Notes: generated by a model from the sequence alone, not told the origin. Positions 36,058 to 45,091 are shown, numbered from the stretch's first letter. The stretch: DNA of 64,000 bases from JAOPZW01 sp963789015 (GCA_963789015.1 CAWBIU010000001.1:1426001-1490000), one strand, 5' to 3'. Numbers and translations are program-made.

Positions 36058-36270
36058 ATGAGGCATGGCCGAAGCCGCAGCGATGGACCCCGGTGCCCGG
36101 CGCCGGCCGGCGACCGTGAGCTGCTCGACGCGCTCCGTGGGGCGCTCGGCCGCGTCGATCCCACGCCCGCTCGTGTCCGCGACGCGGGTCGTCTGTCGTA
36201 TGCGCTGCGCGATGTCGCGGCGCTGCCGGTGACGCGTGACGCTGCTCGTCCGCGTCGCGGCCGCGGCTGA
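36058..36270 (+). CDS. Small protein or remnant divergent from the sigma factor
   Basis: The 70-residue frame contains DRELLDALRGALGRVDPTPARVRDAGRLSYALRD-type sequence at residues 19-52. That recalls the N-terminus of a family of roughly 180-residue actinobacterial proteins (D-ELL-LR-AL-VDP-P--V-AAR-AF--R) often found beside ECF sigma factors. Here it stops soon after, so it is probably truncated or frameshifted. Copy A of the GTATCA element sits immediately upstream. The family resemblance is from memory and should be regarded as tentative; no function is assigned. Confidence 0.45.
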   Translation: MRHGRSRSDGPRCPAPAGDRELLDALRGALGRVDPTPARVRDAGRLSYALRDVAALPVTRDAARPRRGRG

Positions 36271-36426
36271 CGCGCGCCGCGCCGGTCGGGTTGATCTGGC
36301 TGTGTGCTCGACGTGCTCGGGGCATGGGTCGAGTGTCGGTCCGGCCCGGCCCCGCGGACATCCCCCCGAGGGGTGGAGCTCCCCCCGGGCGGGTGGCGCG
36401 CTCCACCCCCAGGGATGGGAACTCGC

Positions 36427-36453
36427 GTATCAGCGGCGTCGCTCGCGCCTCTT
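36427..36453 (+). promoter_or_regulatory. GTATCA-N15-CTCT element, copy B (first polyketide operon)
   Basis: GTATCAG (36427-36433) is followed by a 15-base spacer and CTCTTGGG (from 36449). The spacer and flanks resemble copy A strongly (shared TCGCGC before CTCT). The first gene starts at 36512; a short hairpin GACGGCG/CGCCGTC lies in the leader near 36470-36489. Confidence 0.7.
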
Positions 36454-36511
36454 GGGATCACCGAGCGAATCGACGGCGCCCCGCCGTCGTGACCACAGAG
36501 GGAGCCGAATC

Positions 36512-36838
36512 GTGCGCAGGCGTGCCGTGATCGTCGCCAGGATCAAGCCGGGAGCCGGCGAGAAGGTGGCCGAGTTGTTCGCCGAGTCGGACGCCGGCGA
36601 GCTGCCGCGCCTCGCGGGCGTGCGCCACCGCAGCCTGTACGTCCTCGGCGACGTCTACGTCCACCTCGTCGAGACCGACGAGGACGTCGACGGCGCGATC
36701 GACGGCGTCCGCGACCACCCGCTGTTCCGCGAGATCAGCGCGCGGCTCGAGCCCTACATCGAGCCGCTCGATCCGGCGACGTGGCGCTCGCCCAAGGACG
36801 CGATGGCCGCCGAGCTCTACAGCTGGGACGCGGCATGA
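36512..36838 (+). CDS. TcmI/WhiE-VII-type polyketide cyclase
   Basis: The 108-residue protein matches the TcmI family closely: AVIVARIKPGAGEKVAELFAESDAGELP, then RRSLY-like HRSLYVLGDVYVHLVE, and the C-terminal DPATWRSPKDAMAAELYSW that is nearly invariant. These ferredoxin-like-fold enzymes close later rings of aromatic polyketides in tetracenomycin and spore-pigment pathways. Start GTG 36512 has GAGGGAG eight bases upstream. It is the first gene of an operon with the transacylase (ATGA overlap), 58 bases after promoter copy B. Confidence 0.9.
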   Translation: MRRRAVIVARIKPGAGEKVAELFAESDAGELPRLAGVRHRSLYVLGDVYVHLVETDEDVDGAIDGVRDHPLFREISARLEPYIEPLDPATWRSPKDAMAAELYSWDAA

Positions 36839-37755
36839 GCGGCTCGCGGATCGCCTTCCTGTTCCCCGGCCAGGGCTCTCAGCGGGTCGGGATGGGGGCC
36901 GAGCTTCTCGCCCGCCGCCCCGACCTCTTCCTGCGCCGCTTCGCCGCCGCGGAGGCGGCCGCCGGGCTGCCCCTGCGGCGCCTCGCGCTCGAGGGGCCGC
37001 AGGAGCAGCTGACCCGCACCGAGGTCGCCCAGCCCGCGCTCTTCGCGCTGTCGCTCGCGCTCGCCGACGAGGCGCTCGAGCGCGGCGAGCGCCCGGCCTT
37101 CGTCGCCGGCCACAGCCTCGGCGAGTACGTCGCCGCGACCGTCGCCGGCGCGCTGTCGTCCGAGGACGGCGTGCGCCTCGTCGCCGAGCGCGGTCGCCTG
37201 ATGGCCGCCGTCCAGTCGGAGCGGGCGGGCGCGATGGGCGCCGTCGTCGGCCTCCCGCTCGCCCGCGTCCGCGACCTGTGCGACGAGATCGACGGCGTCG
37301 CCGTGGCCAACCTCAACGCGCCCGTCCAGGCCGTCGTCTCCGGCGACGAGCCCGCCGTCGCGGAGCTGCTCGACCGGGCCCGCCAGGCGGGCGCCCGCGC
37401 GCTGCGCCTCCCGGTCGGCGCCGCCTTCCACAGCCCGGCGATGACCCCCGTGCGCGACCGTCTCGACGCCCTGACGCGCACGATGACGTGGTCCGACGCA
37501 ACGGTGCCGCTGGCCGCCAACGCCACCGGGCGCCTGACCCGCCGTGCCGAGGAGATCCGCCGCGCGCTCGTCGAGCAGGTCGCCGCCGAGGTGCGCTGGG
37601 TCGCCTGCGTGCGAGCGCTGCGAGCGGCCGGTGCCACCGGGTACCTGGAGCTCGGTTCGGGCGCCGTCCTGTCCGGCCTCGTCCGCGCGATCGACCGCGA
37701 CGCGACCGTGCTCGCCCCGCCCGCCGCCCGCGCGCAGGCCTCGAGGGCCGCGTGA
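36835..37755 (+). CDS. Malonyl-CoA:ACP transacylase (FabD-like)
   Basis: This 306-residue acyltransferase has FLFPGQGSQRVGMG at the N-terminus, QPALFALSLAL, the nucleophile elbow GHSLGEYVA with Ser94, and AAFHSPAM near residue 200 with the catalytic His. It loads malonyl units on the ACP. Type II aromatic clusters usually borrow this enzyme from fatty-acid synthesis, so a dedicated copy is unusual. Translational overlap with the cyclase before it and TGATG contact with the ABM gene after it place it firmly in the operon. Confidence 0.92.
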   Translation: MSGSRIAFLFPGQGSQRVGMGAELLARRPDLFLRRFAAAEAAAGLPLRRLALEGPQEQLTRTEVAQPALFALSLALADEALERGERPAFVAGHSLGEYVAATVAGALSSEDGVRLVAERGRLMAAVQSERAGAMGAVVGLPLARVRDLCDEIDGVAVANLNAPVQAVVSGDEPAVAELLDRARQAGARALRLPVGAAFHSPAMTPVRDRLDALTRTMTWSDATVPLAANATGRLTRRAEEIRRALVEQVAAEVRWVACVRALRAAGATGYLELGSGAVLSGLVRAIDRDATVLAPPAARAQASRAA

Positions 37756-38072
37756 TGATCCGCGCCACCCTGCGGCTCACCGTCCGCGCCGGGCGCGAGC
37801 ACGACTTCGAGCAGGCCTGGGCGGAGATCGCCGCCGAGGTCCGCCGCGCGCCGGGCAACCTGCGCCAGGCGCTGCTGCGCGAGGGATCCGAGCCGGCGGT
37901 GTTCGTCATCACCAGCGACTGGGAGACCGCCGCCGCGTTCCGCGCCTTCGAGCGCAGCCCGGAGCAGGACGAGCTCACCGAGCCGCTGCGCGCCCTGCGC
38001 GACTCGTCCTCGATGGCCGTCGCACAGCTTGTTGCCCACCTCGAAGGAGAAACGACATGCCGGCACGAGTGA
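37755..38072 (+). CDS. ABM-family (antibiotic biosynthesis monooxygenase fold) protein 1
   Basis: The 105-residue alpha+beta barrel protein begins IRATLRLTVRAGREHDFEQAW, then PGNLRQALLREGSEPAVFVITSDWE and AAFRAFERSPEQDELTEPLR. This is the pattern of cofactor-free ABM-fold quinone-forming monooxygenases such as TcmH or ActVA-Orf6, though many members have other roles. It starts within the TGATG junction with the transacylase, and its last 16 bases overlap the next, related gene. It may oxidise the anthrone-type polyketide intermediate; that is inference. Confidence 0.82.
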   Translation: MIRATLRLTVRAGREHDFEQAWAEIAAEVRRAPGNLRQALLREGSEPAVFVITSDWETAAAFRAFERSPEQDELTEPLRALRDSSSMAVAQLVAHLEGETTCRHE

Positions 38073-38356
38073 TGGTCCACGCGCGCGTCGATCCGACGCA
38101 CAGCGTGGCGTTCGAAGACGCGTTCGCGGCGGTGTCGCGACGCGTGCGCGGGACGCCCGGCCACGTGCGCGACGAGCTGCTGCGCTCGGACGACGAGCCG
38201 GGCGCCTACGTCCTGCTCAGCGAGTGGGAGAGCCGCGCCGCGTTCCTGGCCTGGGAGGACGCGCCCGTCCACCGCGAGGCGACCACGCCGATGCGCCCGT
38301 TCTGGACCGGCCGCGTCGAGCGCCTGATCTACGAGACGGCGGTGAAGCTGTCATGA
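38057..38356 (+). CDS. ABM-family protein 2
   Basis: This second ABM-fold protein has 99 residues: ARVMVHARVDPTHSVAFEDAF, PGHVRDELLRSDDEPGAYVLLSEWES, then AAFLAWEDAPVHREATTPMRPFW. It has a good ribosome site (GAAGGAGAAA) and overlaps its neighbour's end by 16 bases. It resembles the preceding protein in fold, suggesting tandem duplication; tandem ABM proteins could form a heterodimer. The stop overlaps the ketoreductase start as ATGA. Confidence 0.82.
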   Translation: MPARVMVHARVDPTHSVAFEDAFAAVSRRVRGTPGHVRDELLRSDDEPGAYVLLSEWESRAAFLAWEDAPVHREATTPMRPFWTGRVERLIYETAVKLS

Positions 38357-39108
38357 GCGCGAACGGGACCGACCCGCTGGACTTCCGCGGCCGCCGCGTG
38401 CTCGTCACCGGCGGCACGCGCGGCATCGGGCGCGCGATCGCCACGGCGTTCGCCCAGCGCGGCGCCTCGGGCGTCGTCTGCCACCAGAACCCGTCGCCGG
38501 CCGCCGACTCGCTGCGCCGCGAGCTGGCCCGCCACGAGGGCGACTGGGACGTCGTGACCGCCGACGTGACCGACGAGGCGTCGGTCAACGAGCTGGTCGA
38601 CGGCATGCGCGCACGTCTGGGCGCGATCAACGTGCTGGTCAACAACGCGGGCGTGGTGAGCCACCGCGGGCTCGACGACATGGAGCTGTCCGACTGGCGT
38701 GTCGTGCTCGACACCAACCTCACCGCGATGTACCTGACGAGCCGCGCCTGCGCCGGGACGATGCAGGCCGGCGACACGATCATCAACCTGACGTCCGCGG
38801 TCGCGATGGTCGGGATGCCGGGCCGGACCCATTACACCGCGTCGAAGGCCGGCGTCGTCGGGTTCACCCGCTCGCTGGCCAAGGAGCTCGGCACCCGCGG
38901 GATCCGCGCCAACGCGATCGCCCCGGGCATCATCGACACCGACCAGGCCGCGGGGCTGACGCCCGAGCAGCGTGAGCGCTACGGAAAGCTCGCCGCGCTC
39001 GGCCGCCTCGGCGAGCCCGACGACGTGGCCGCCGCGGCGCTGTTCCTGGCCGGCGACGGCGCGCGGTTCGTCTCCGGCGTGACGCTGAACGTGGACGGGG
39101 GCATCTGA
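38353..39108 (+). CDS. SDR-family polyketide ketoreductase
   Basis: The 251-residue short-chain dehydrogenase is FabG-like: cofactor loop VLVTGGTRGIGRAIA, NNAGVV, the catalytic Ser in NLTSAVA, Tyr-x-x-x-Lys in HYTASKAGVVGFT, IRANAIAPGIIDTD and the terminal GVTLNVDGGI. NADPH preference is likely but not proven from sequence. In this operon it is expected to reduce one keto group of the nascent poly-beta-ketone, as in C9 ketoreductases. It is coupled to the ABM gene (ATGA) and to the cupin gene (TGATG). Confidence 0.92.
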   Translation: MSANGTDPLDFRGRRVLVTGGTRGIGRAIATAFAQRGASGVVCHQNPSPAADSLRRELARHEGDWDVVTADVTDEASVNELVDGMRARLGAINVLVNNAGVVSHRGLDDMELSDWRVVLDTNLTAMYLTSRACAGTMQAGDTIINLTSAVAMVGMPGRTHYTASKAGVVGFTRSLAKELGTRGIRANAIAPGIIDTDQAAGLTPEQRERYGKLAALGRLGEPDDVAAAALFLAGDGARFVSGVTLNVDGGI

Positions 39109-39653
39109 TGGCGCCCGTACGCGAGATCGAGAACCCGGCGATGGGCGCGCGCATCCGCTTCCGCCGGCTCGCCATCGACACCGAGGGCTCGCTGCTCGAG
39201 ATGGACTTCTTCCTGCGCCCGGGCGGCGTGATCGCCACCGATCACCTGCATCCCGGGCAGGAGGAGCGCTTCGAGGTCATCTCGGGCGTGATGCACGGCC
39301 ACGTCGCCGGCGAGGCGCACGTGGTCAGCGCGGGCGGGTCGAGCGTCGTCGCCGCCGGCGTGCCGCACGCGTGGTCCAACGCCGGCGACCGCGAGGCGCA
39401 CCTCGTCGTGCAGTTCCGCCCGGCGCTCGAGACCGCGGAGATGTTCGACACGGTCTTCGCGCTCGCCCGCGAGGGCCGGACCGACCATCGCGGCGTCCCC
39501 GCGATGCCGCACCGACTGGCGATGCTCGCCGCCTTCCCGCGCGAGTTCCGCCCCGCGGGCATGCCGAGCGCCGTCCATCGCGTGCTCGTGACGGTGTTCG
39601 CGCCGCTCGGACGGCGGCTGCGCCGCCGGCTCGTGCCGGCCGCCGCGCACTGA
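39108..39653 (+). CDS. Cupin-domain protein of the first polyketide operon
   Basis: This 181-residue single cupin has TDHLHPGQEERFEVISGVMHGHVAGE (metal-ligand pattern H-x-H with Glu) and VVAAGVPHAWSNAGDREAHLVVQFRP with the second-motif His. A Mn or Fe site is plausible. Such cupins occur in whiE/spore-pigment type clusters, where they act as oxygenases or cyclisation aids. It ends the first operon; the C-terminal 30 residues (RRLRRRLVP) are basic. Confidence 0.85.
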   Translation: MAPVREIENPAMGARIRFRRLAIDTEGSLLEMDFFLRPGGVIATDHLHPGQEERFEVISGVMHGHVAGEAHVVSAGGSSVVAAGVPHAWSNAGDREAHLVVQFRPALETAEMFDTVFALAREGRTDHRGVPAMPHRLAMLAAFPREFRPAGMPSAVHRVLVTVFAPLGRRLRRRLVPAAAH

Positions 39654-39697
39654 CCCTTCGCCCAGACCAGCGCCGCATCGACCACTCGAGGAGACCC

Positions 39698-40207
39698 ATG
39701 CGCAAGACCTTCATCGCCCTGGCCGCGGCCGGCTCGCTCGCCGGCTTCGCGGCCGCGGCCGGCCCGGCTTCTGCCGACGACCCGAACGCCACGACCACGA
39801 ACAACGACTACGGGCGCGGTGTCATCCAGACCTGTGACACGCCGTTCAAGTCCGGGGTCGCCGGCCAGTACGGCGCCTGGGGGCACTACATCGACGGCTG
39901 CACCGTCCGCGTGACCTGCCCCTCCTACCAGTCGGTCTGCGCGGCCAAGGCCGAGTCGCGGATCGGCACCCAGAGCTACCGCGGCCAGCGCGTGACGATG
40001 AACTCGCGCATGCGCGTCTTCAGCAGCTCGGGCAACCAGATCTGGTACCGCGACGTGAGCTGCGACAACAGCGACTGGTGCCGCACCGAGGACCTCGTCC
40101 ACATCCGCGGCGGCGAGTCGGCGTCGGTGCAGTGCAACGGCGTGCGCCAGAGCGGTCACAACCGCGCCAAGGTGACGTGCGCGGTCGACGTCGAGCGCCT
40201 GTACTAG
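39698..40207 (+). CDS. Secreted cysteine-containing protein of unknown function
   Basis: The 169-residue precursor has a signal peptide (FIALAAAGSLAGFAAAAGPASA, cleavage near residue 27). The mature part has at least six cysteines (TCDTPF, GCTVRVTCP, SVCAAK, VSCDNSDWC, VQCNG, VTCAVD), consistent with a disulfide-stabilised extracellular beta-rich protein. I recognise no family. GAGGAG precedes the ATG. It lies 44 bases after the cupin and before a strong terminator, so it may be the last gene of the operon or separately expressed. Confidence 0.8.
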   Translation: MRKTFIALAAAGSLAGFAAAAGPASADDPNATTTNNDYGRGVIQTCDTPFKSGVAGQYGAWGHYIDGCTVRVTCPSYQSVCAAKAESRIGTQSYRGQRVTMNSRMRVFSSSGNQIWYRDVSCDNSDWCRTEDLVHIRGGESASVQCNGVRQSGHNRAKVTCAVDVERLY

Positions 40208-40252
40208 CCGCCACCCAGCCCCCGGTCGCGCGTCTCGGCGCGGCACCCCCAG

Positions 40253-40279
40253 AGAGCCCCGGCGATTCGCCGGGGCTCT
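40253..40279. terminator. Perfect hairpin terminator between convergent units
   Basis: AGAGCCCCGGCG (40253-40264) and CGCCGGGGCTCT (40268-40279) form a perfect 12-base-pair stem with an ATT loop. It sits between the secreted protein gene (+) and the membrane protein gene (-) and can serve both. The 3' flank is not T-rich. Confidence 0.7.
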
Positions 40280-40319
40280 CGTCGTTCCCAGGGCGGGGCC
40301 GGCCGGCCCGGGCCGGCCG

Positions 40320-40868
40320 CTACCCGGCTCCGTACAGCGAGTCGATGAAGCGCTCGAGCGACCGCAGCTCGCGATCGCCGGCCGCCGTGCAGCGCAGCTC
40401 GCGCCCCCACATGACCCCGCTCAGCGCGGGCGCTCCGGGCGCGGCGGGCACGGCGAGGACCGCTTCGTCCTGCGCCTTGCGCCGGATCAGGCGGCGCAGC
40501 CGCGCGAGCGCGTCGCCCTGCGCCGCGTAGCGGACGACGACGAAGCCGTGCGAGCCGGCGTGCAGCACCTCGATGGCGGGCGGCGCGCCGGCCGCCGTGT
40601 AGAAGCCCGCCTCCGGGACCGGCGCCCGCTCGGCGCGGGCGATCCGCGCCTGCGTGTCGGGGTGCTCGCCGAGCCCGAAGCGCAGCGGGCGCTCGCGGCA
40701 GGTGCCCTCGGCGGCCACGCGCACGGGGGCGCGATCATCGCCGCCGAGGCCGAAGACCAGCGCCCCGGCGGCGAAGCTCGCCGCCACGAGGGCGGCGAGC
40801 ACGGCGACGAGCCACGGGCTCGCGCGGGAGCCCTCGGATGGCGGGTCGGCGGACGTGCTGCCCAGCAT
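40320..40868 (-). CDS. Single-span membrane protein of unknown function
   Basis: This 182-residue protein has an N-terminal cytoplasmic tail, one transmembrane helix (WLVAVLAALVAASFAAGALVFGL, about 19-41) and an extracytoplasmic domain with two cysteines (EGTCRERPLRF and ELRCTAAG). GFVVVRYAAQGDAL and LRRLIRRKAQDEAVLAVP are the better-conserved looking parts. No family was recognised with confidence. It is the last gene of the minus-strand unit containing the exporter, 33 bases after the DUF2269 gene. Confidence 0.7.
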   Translation of the reverse strand: MLGSTSADPPSEGSRASPWLVAVLAALVAASFAAGALVFGLGGDDRAPVRVAAEGTCRERPLRFGLGEHPDTQARIARAERAPVPEAGFYTAAGAPPAIEVLHAGSHGFVVVRYAAQGDALARLRRLIRRKAQDEAVLAVPAAPGAPALSGVMWGRELRCTAAGDRELRSLERFIDSLYGAG

Positions 40869-40901
40869 CCCCTTCCGGGGACGCCGGGCGCAACCGCGAG
40901 G

Positions 40902-41363
40902 CTAGAAGGACGGCTTCAGGACCATCCCGGCCAGCGCCAGCACGAGCAGGACGAGCTCGATGCGCGTGACCAGGAAGAGCCGTCCGAGGCGCGTGCGCAC
41001 CTCGGGGCACGAGGGGCCCTCGGCCTCGATGAGACGGCCGATGCGGCGCGTCTCGGGGGCCAGGAACAGCGGGCCGGCGGTGGCGCCGGCGACGAGCACG
41101 AAGAACCCGAACAGCAGGAACAGCTGGTCGAGCTCGTAGCCGGCGCGGCCGGCCAGCGCGACCCCGGTCACGGCGGTCAGGACCGAGGCGGGGACGAACA
41201 CGCGCGGGGCGATCCAGCCGGCCTGGTGCGACAGCGTCATGAGGTCGGCCGTGCCGGCCGAGCGCGACGCGAGCACGGCGAGCAGCTGCAGCATCAGCGT
41301 CCCGCCGACGAGCGTGACGGTGCCGAGGATGTGACCGAGGAGCAGGAGGTTGTATTCGAGCAT
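40902..41363 (-). CDS. DUF2269-like integral membrane protein
   Basis: The 153-residue protein begins LEYNLLLLGHILGTVTLVGGT and has four hydrophobic helices (about 5-28, 48-70, 78-98 and 130-150). GWIAPRVFVPASVLTAVTGVALA fits the DUF2269 family of unknown function, with the early helix histidine (LGHILG). It has a strong GGAGGAG-like site upstream and follows the two ABC permeases by 29 bases. A role in export is possible by position only. Confidence 0.75.
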   Translation of the reverse strand: MLEYNLLLLGHILGTVTLVGGTLMLQLLAVLASRSAGTADLMTLSHQAGWIAPRVFVPASVLTAVTGVALAGRAGYELDQLFLLFGFFVLVAGATAGPLFLAPETRRIGRLIEAEGPSCPEVRTRLGRLFLVTRIELVLLVLALAGMVLKPSF

Positions 41364-41392
41364 CACCGGGATGGGGTCGAGGGAGGAGCGGC

Positions 41393-42166
41393 TCAGGCGC
41401 GCTCGGGCTCGGTGCGGCGCAGGCCGAGCAGCGCCCACACGCCGAGGAGCACCGTCGCGCCGAGCGTCGCGGCGAAGGCGAGGCCGATGTCGGCGGGCGT
41501 CCCGGCGAGCAGGTCGCGACCGGTGTTCAGCAGCAGCGTCACCGGGTTGACCCCGGCCACCTGGCCGACGAATCCGGTCATCAGCTCCTGCGGCGTGTAG
41601 ACCGGCGCGAGGAACATGGCCAGGAACACCGGGACCTGCATCAGCGGGGCCGCCTGGGTCGTGCGCCAGCGCAGCGCGATGCCGGCGGCGAACAGGGTCG
41701 CGGCCGCCGTCACGGTGAGGGCCAGCGCGATCGCGATCGCGACGCCCGCGGCGTCGGCGACCTTCATGCCGCTGGCGAACGCCAGCGCGGCCAGGGCCGC
41801 CGTGCTGAGCGCGCCGCGTGCCAGCGAGGCGAGCAGGTAGCCGGCGAGGATCGGCCCGCGGCGCGGCGCCGCGGCGACCATCCGCCGCACGAAGCCGCTC
41901 TCGATGTCGCCCGCGAGCGCGACGCCGACGAACACGCCGACGAACGCCGCCGACTGCATCAGGACGAAGACGAACAGGAAGGCCTTGAAGTCCGGGTAGT
42001 CGAAGCCCCTGGCCTGCCCGATCCCCGACAGGCCGCCGGCGAAGGCGCCGAACAGGAACACCGGGAAGACGAGCGGCGGCAGCAGCAGGCTCGGGCTGCG
42101 CACGGCGATGTGCAGGTGACGGCCGGCCACGGCCAGGGCGATCGAGCGCCCGCGCGAGCGCCTCAT
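41393..42166 (-). CDS. ABC-2 type exporter permease 1
   Basis: This 257-residue permease has six predicted transmembrane segments and an ABC-2 pattern: LLLPPLVFPVFLFGAFAGG, DIESGFVRRMVAAAPRRGPILAG (cytoplasmic coupling region) and MQVPVFLAMFLAPVYTPQELM, then a final helix. Together with the following permease and the ATPase at 42939-43988 it would form a DrrAB-like drug exporter with two different membrane subunits. The start overlaps the upstream permease stop (ATGA). It lies inside the polyketide locus, so product export or self-protection is likely. Confidence 0.87.
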   Translation of the reverse strand: MRRSRGRSIALAVAGRHLHIAVRSPSLLLPPLVFPVFLFGAFAGGLSGIGQARGFDYPDFKAFLFVFVLMQSAAFVGVFVGVALAGDIESGFVRRMVAAAPRRGPILAGYLLASLARGALSTAALAALAFASGMKVADAAGVAIAIALALTVTAAATLFAAGIALRWRTTQAAPLMQVPVFLAMFLAPVYTPQELMTGFVGQVAGVNPVTLLLNTGRDLLAGTPADIGLAFAATLGATVLLGVWALLGLRRTEPERA

Positions 42167-42938
42167 GACCGCGCCAGCCGCGATCGCATGGCCAGGGAGG
42201 CCGCCGCCAGGCCGGCGACGAGCAGCGCGCCCGAGCAGCCGAAGGCGAGCGCCAGGGCCTGCTCGTCCCATCCGGAGACGATCAGGCTGCGCATCCCCTC
42301 GATCATGTACGAGACCGGGTTGTACGTGGCCACGGTCCGGAACCAGTCGGTCTCGATGAGCTCGCGCGGCAGGAACAGCGAGGACAGGAAGAAGACCACG
42401 AAGAGCAGCGGGAACAGCGCCTGGACGGCCTCGCCCGAGCCCGTCCGGACCGCCCAGAACGCGCCGATCGCCGCGAAGGCGTTCGTCACGAGCACGGTCA
42501 GGGCGACGAGCACGATCGCGCCGGCCACGCCGCCCGCGATCGTCGCCCCGGCGGCCAGGCCGACCGCGACGTAGAGCAGCGCCTGGCCGAGCCCGAGCGC
42601 GGTGGACCCGGCGAGCTGGGCGACGAGCACCGCCGCCCCGGTGGCGGGCGTCAGGGTCATCCGGTCAAGGAAGCCCGTCCCGATGTCCTCGGCCAGGTTG
42701 ATGCCGACGGTCGTCGTCGAGAACAGCGCGCCCTGCATGAAGGTGATGGCCAGGGCGAAGCTGAGGTACGAGTCGGCCGGGAAGCCCTCGAGCTTCGTCG
42801 CCGCGTCGAGCGACCCGGCGTTGACGGCGAGCAGGAACAGCGGGAAGACGATCGCCGGGACGATCAGCTCGGGCCGGCGGACGGTGCGCAGCACGGAGCG
42901 CAGCGCGATGTGGCCGACCTGCGTGCGCATGCGCGGGC

Positions 42939-42942
<4 letters not shown>
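42163..42942 (-). CDS. ABC-2 type exporter permease 2
   Basis: The 259-residue permease has RRPELIVPAIVFPLFLLAVNAGS, AEDIGTGFLDRMTLTPATGAAVL and LFFVVFFLSSLFLPRELIE-like segments, with six helices typical of DrrB-like proteins. It is a paralogue of the next permease in general plan but diverged. It starts at the GTG overlapping the ATPase stop. The heteromeric pairing with permease 1 is inferred from adjacency. Confidence 0.87.
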
Positions 42943-43988
<1,046 letters not shown>

Positions 43989-43993
43989 GGCGC

Positions 43994-44665
43994 CTACGCC
44001 CGGGCCACGAAGGTCGCGACCGAGCCGCGGACGCGCAGCTCGTGGTCGGCGAAGCGCGCGGAGAGCGCGTCTTCGAGGGTCGCGAGGTCGTCGTGGGCGT
44101 TGCCGAACACGCCGCGCGCGTTGAGGAACTTCATCAGCGCGAGCGAGAACGGGGTCTGGCGCACGCCGGTGCGCAGGATCGTCGTGCCGAACAGGCGGCC
44201 GCCCGGCGCGAGCAGCGGCGCGAGGTGGTCGAGGACGACGGCCTTGTCGGCCATCGTGCCGGGCAGGCAGTGCAGCACGTGGGTGAGACCGATCGAGTCG
44301 AAGTGCCCCGCGGGCAGTTCGATCGGCTCGAGCAGGTTCGCCTGGTGGGTGGCCGGCGCGTACCAGGCGAGCGCGTGCGCGGCCGTCTCGAGGACGTGCG
44401 GGTTGGCGTCCAGCAGCGTGATCCTCGGCAGGCCGACCGGGAACGTCGCGTGCTTGAGGAACCAGCCGGTCCCAGGCCCGACGTCGAGGTGGCGTGCGCC
44501 GACGTGCTCGTCGTAGAGGCGCAGGATCTCGGGCTGCGGGCAGCGCCAGATCACGCGGTTGGCGAAGTGCAGGACGAGCGGGTCGTAGACCCGCAGGAAC
44601 CCCGGCGTGTAGTCGGCCTGGCCGCGATACGCGGGGTTGCTCGGGTCGAGGATCTCGGTGGTCAT
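43994..44665 (-). CDS. Class I SAM-dependent methyltransferase of the polyketide locus
   Basis: This 223-residue methyltransferase has motif I RHLDVGPGTGWFL near residue 57, an acidic ribose-binding loop ITLLDANPHVLE, and LTHVLHCLPGTMADKA and APGGRLFGTTIL further on. Substrate is unknown; a ring O- or C-methylation is a reasonable guess. Promoter copy D lies directly upstream: the second box ends six bases before the ATG, implying a very short leader. It heads the unit methyltransferase-ATPase-permease-permease. Confidence 0.87.
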   Translation of the reverse strand: MTTEILDPSNPAYRGQADYTPGFLRVYDPLVLHFANRVIWRCPQPEILRLYDEHVGARHLDVGPGTGWFLKHATFPVGLPRITLLDANPHVLETAAHALAWYAPATHQANLLEPIELPAGHFDSIGLTHVLHCLPGTMADKAVVLDHLAPLLAPGGRLFGTTILRTGVRQTPFSLALMKFLNARGVFGNAHDDLATLEDALSARFADHELRVRGSVATFVARA

Positions 44666-44671
44666 GGCGGG

Positions 44672-44698
44672 AAGAGGCTCGTCGGAGCGCGCTGATAC
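44672..44698 (-). promoter_or_regulatory. GTATCA-N15-CTCT element, copy D (methyltransferase-exporter unit)
   Basis: On the minus strand GTATCAG runs 44698-44692, then 15 bases, then CTCTTCCC from 44676. The ATG at 44665 starts six bases after CTCTT. Confidence 0.7.
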
Positions 44699-44707
44699 GG
44701 GCGGCGC

Positions 44708-44989
44708 TCAGTCGCCGAACGCGATCTCCTCGGGGAAGAAGCCCATCCCGATGAGCTCGGGCTCGGGCGTGGCCGGGCGCGTGCGGGCGGCGCGCAGCTC
44801 GCTGCGGGCGTAGTCGAGCTGGGTCTCGGCGAGCGCGAGCTCCTCGGCGGCGCGGCGCGACTCGCGGCGCGCCGCGGCGACCTGGCGCTCGGCGGCGGCG
44901 AGCCGCGTGGCCGCGAGGGCGGACGGCGAGCGCCGCCCTCGCGGCATGCGGGCCGCGGTGGGGATCTCGATCGTCGATGTGGCGGACAC
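44708..44989 (-). CDS. Small coiled-coil protein
   Basis: From GTG 44989, preceded by GAGGAG at a good distance, the protein has 93 residues. Residues 25-70 are a charged Ala-rich helix (AATRLAAAERQVAAARRES and EELALAETQLDYARSELRAA) likely forming a coiled coil. The tail reads ELIGMGFFPEEIAFGD, perhaps a linear motif. I recognise no family. It stands under promoter copy E, divergent from the acpS operon, so it is probably co-regulated with polyketide synthesis. Confidence 0.65.
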   Translation of the reverse strand: MSATSTIEIPTAARMPRGRRSPSALAATRLAAAERQVAAARRESRRAAEELALAETQLDYARSELRAARTRPATPEPELIGMGFFPEEIAFGD

Positions 44990-45022
44990 GACGGCTCCTC
45001 TCGTCGGGATGGCGGTGGGCAA

Positions 45023-45049
45023 CAGAGCCGGCCGCCGCCGCCCTGATAC
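45023..45049 (-). promoter_or_regulatory. GTATCA-N15-CTCT element, copy E (coiled-coil gene)
   Basis: Minus-strand GTATCAG (45049-45043), 15-base spacer, then CTCTGTTG from 45027. It lies back to back with copy C. Their first boxes form an inverted repeat, CTGATACGC/GCGTATCAG, spanning 45043-45071. Confidence 0.7.
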
Positions 45050-45064
45050 GCGAGAAAGGCCTGC

Positions 45065-45091
45065 GTATCAGCGGCGTGCCGGCCCGCTCTT
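45065..45091 (+). promoter_or_regulatory. GTATCA-N15-CTCT element, copy C (acpS-KS-CLF-ACP operon)
   Basis: GTATCAG (45065-45071), 15-base spacer, CTCTTG from 45087. The acpS ATG follows 13 bases after CTCTT. The spacer shares CGGCGT with copy B, which drives the other polyketide operon. Confidence 0.72.
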
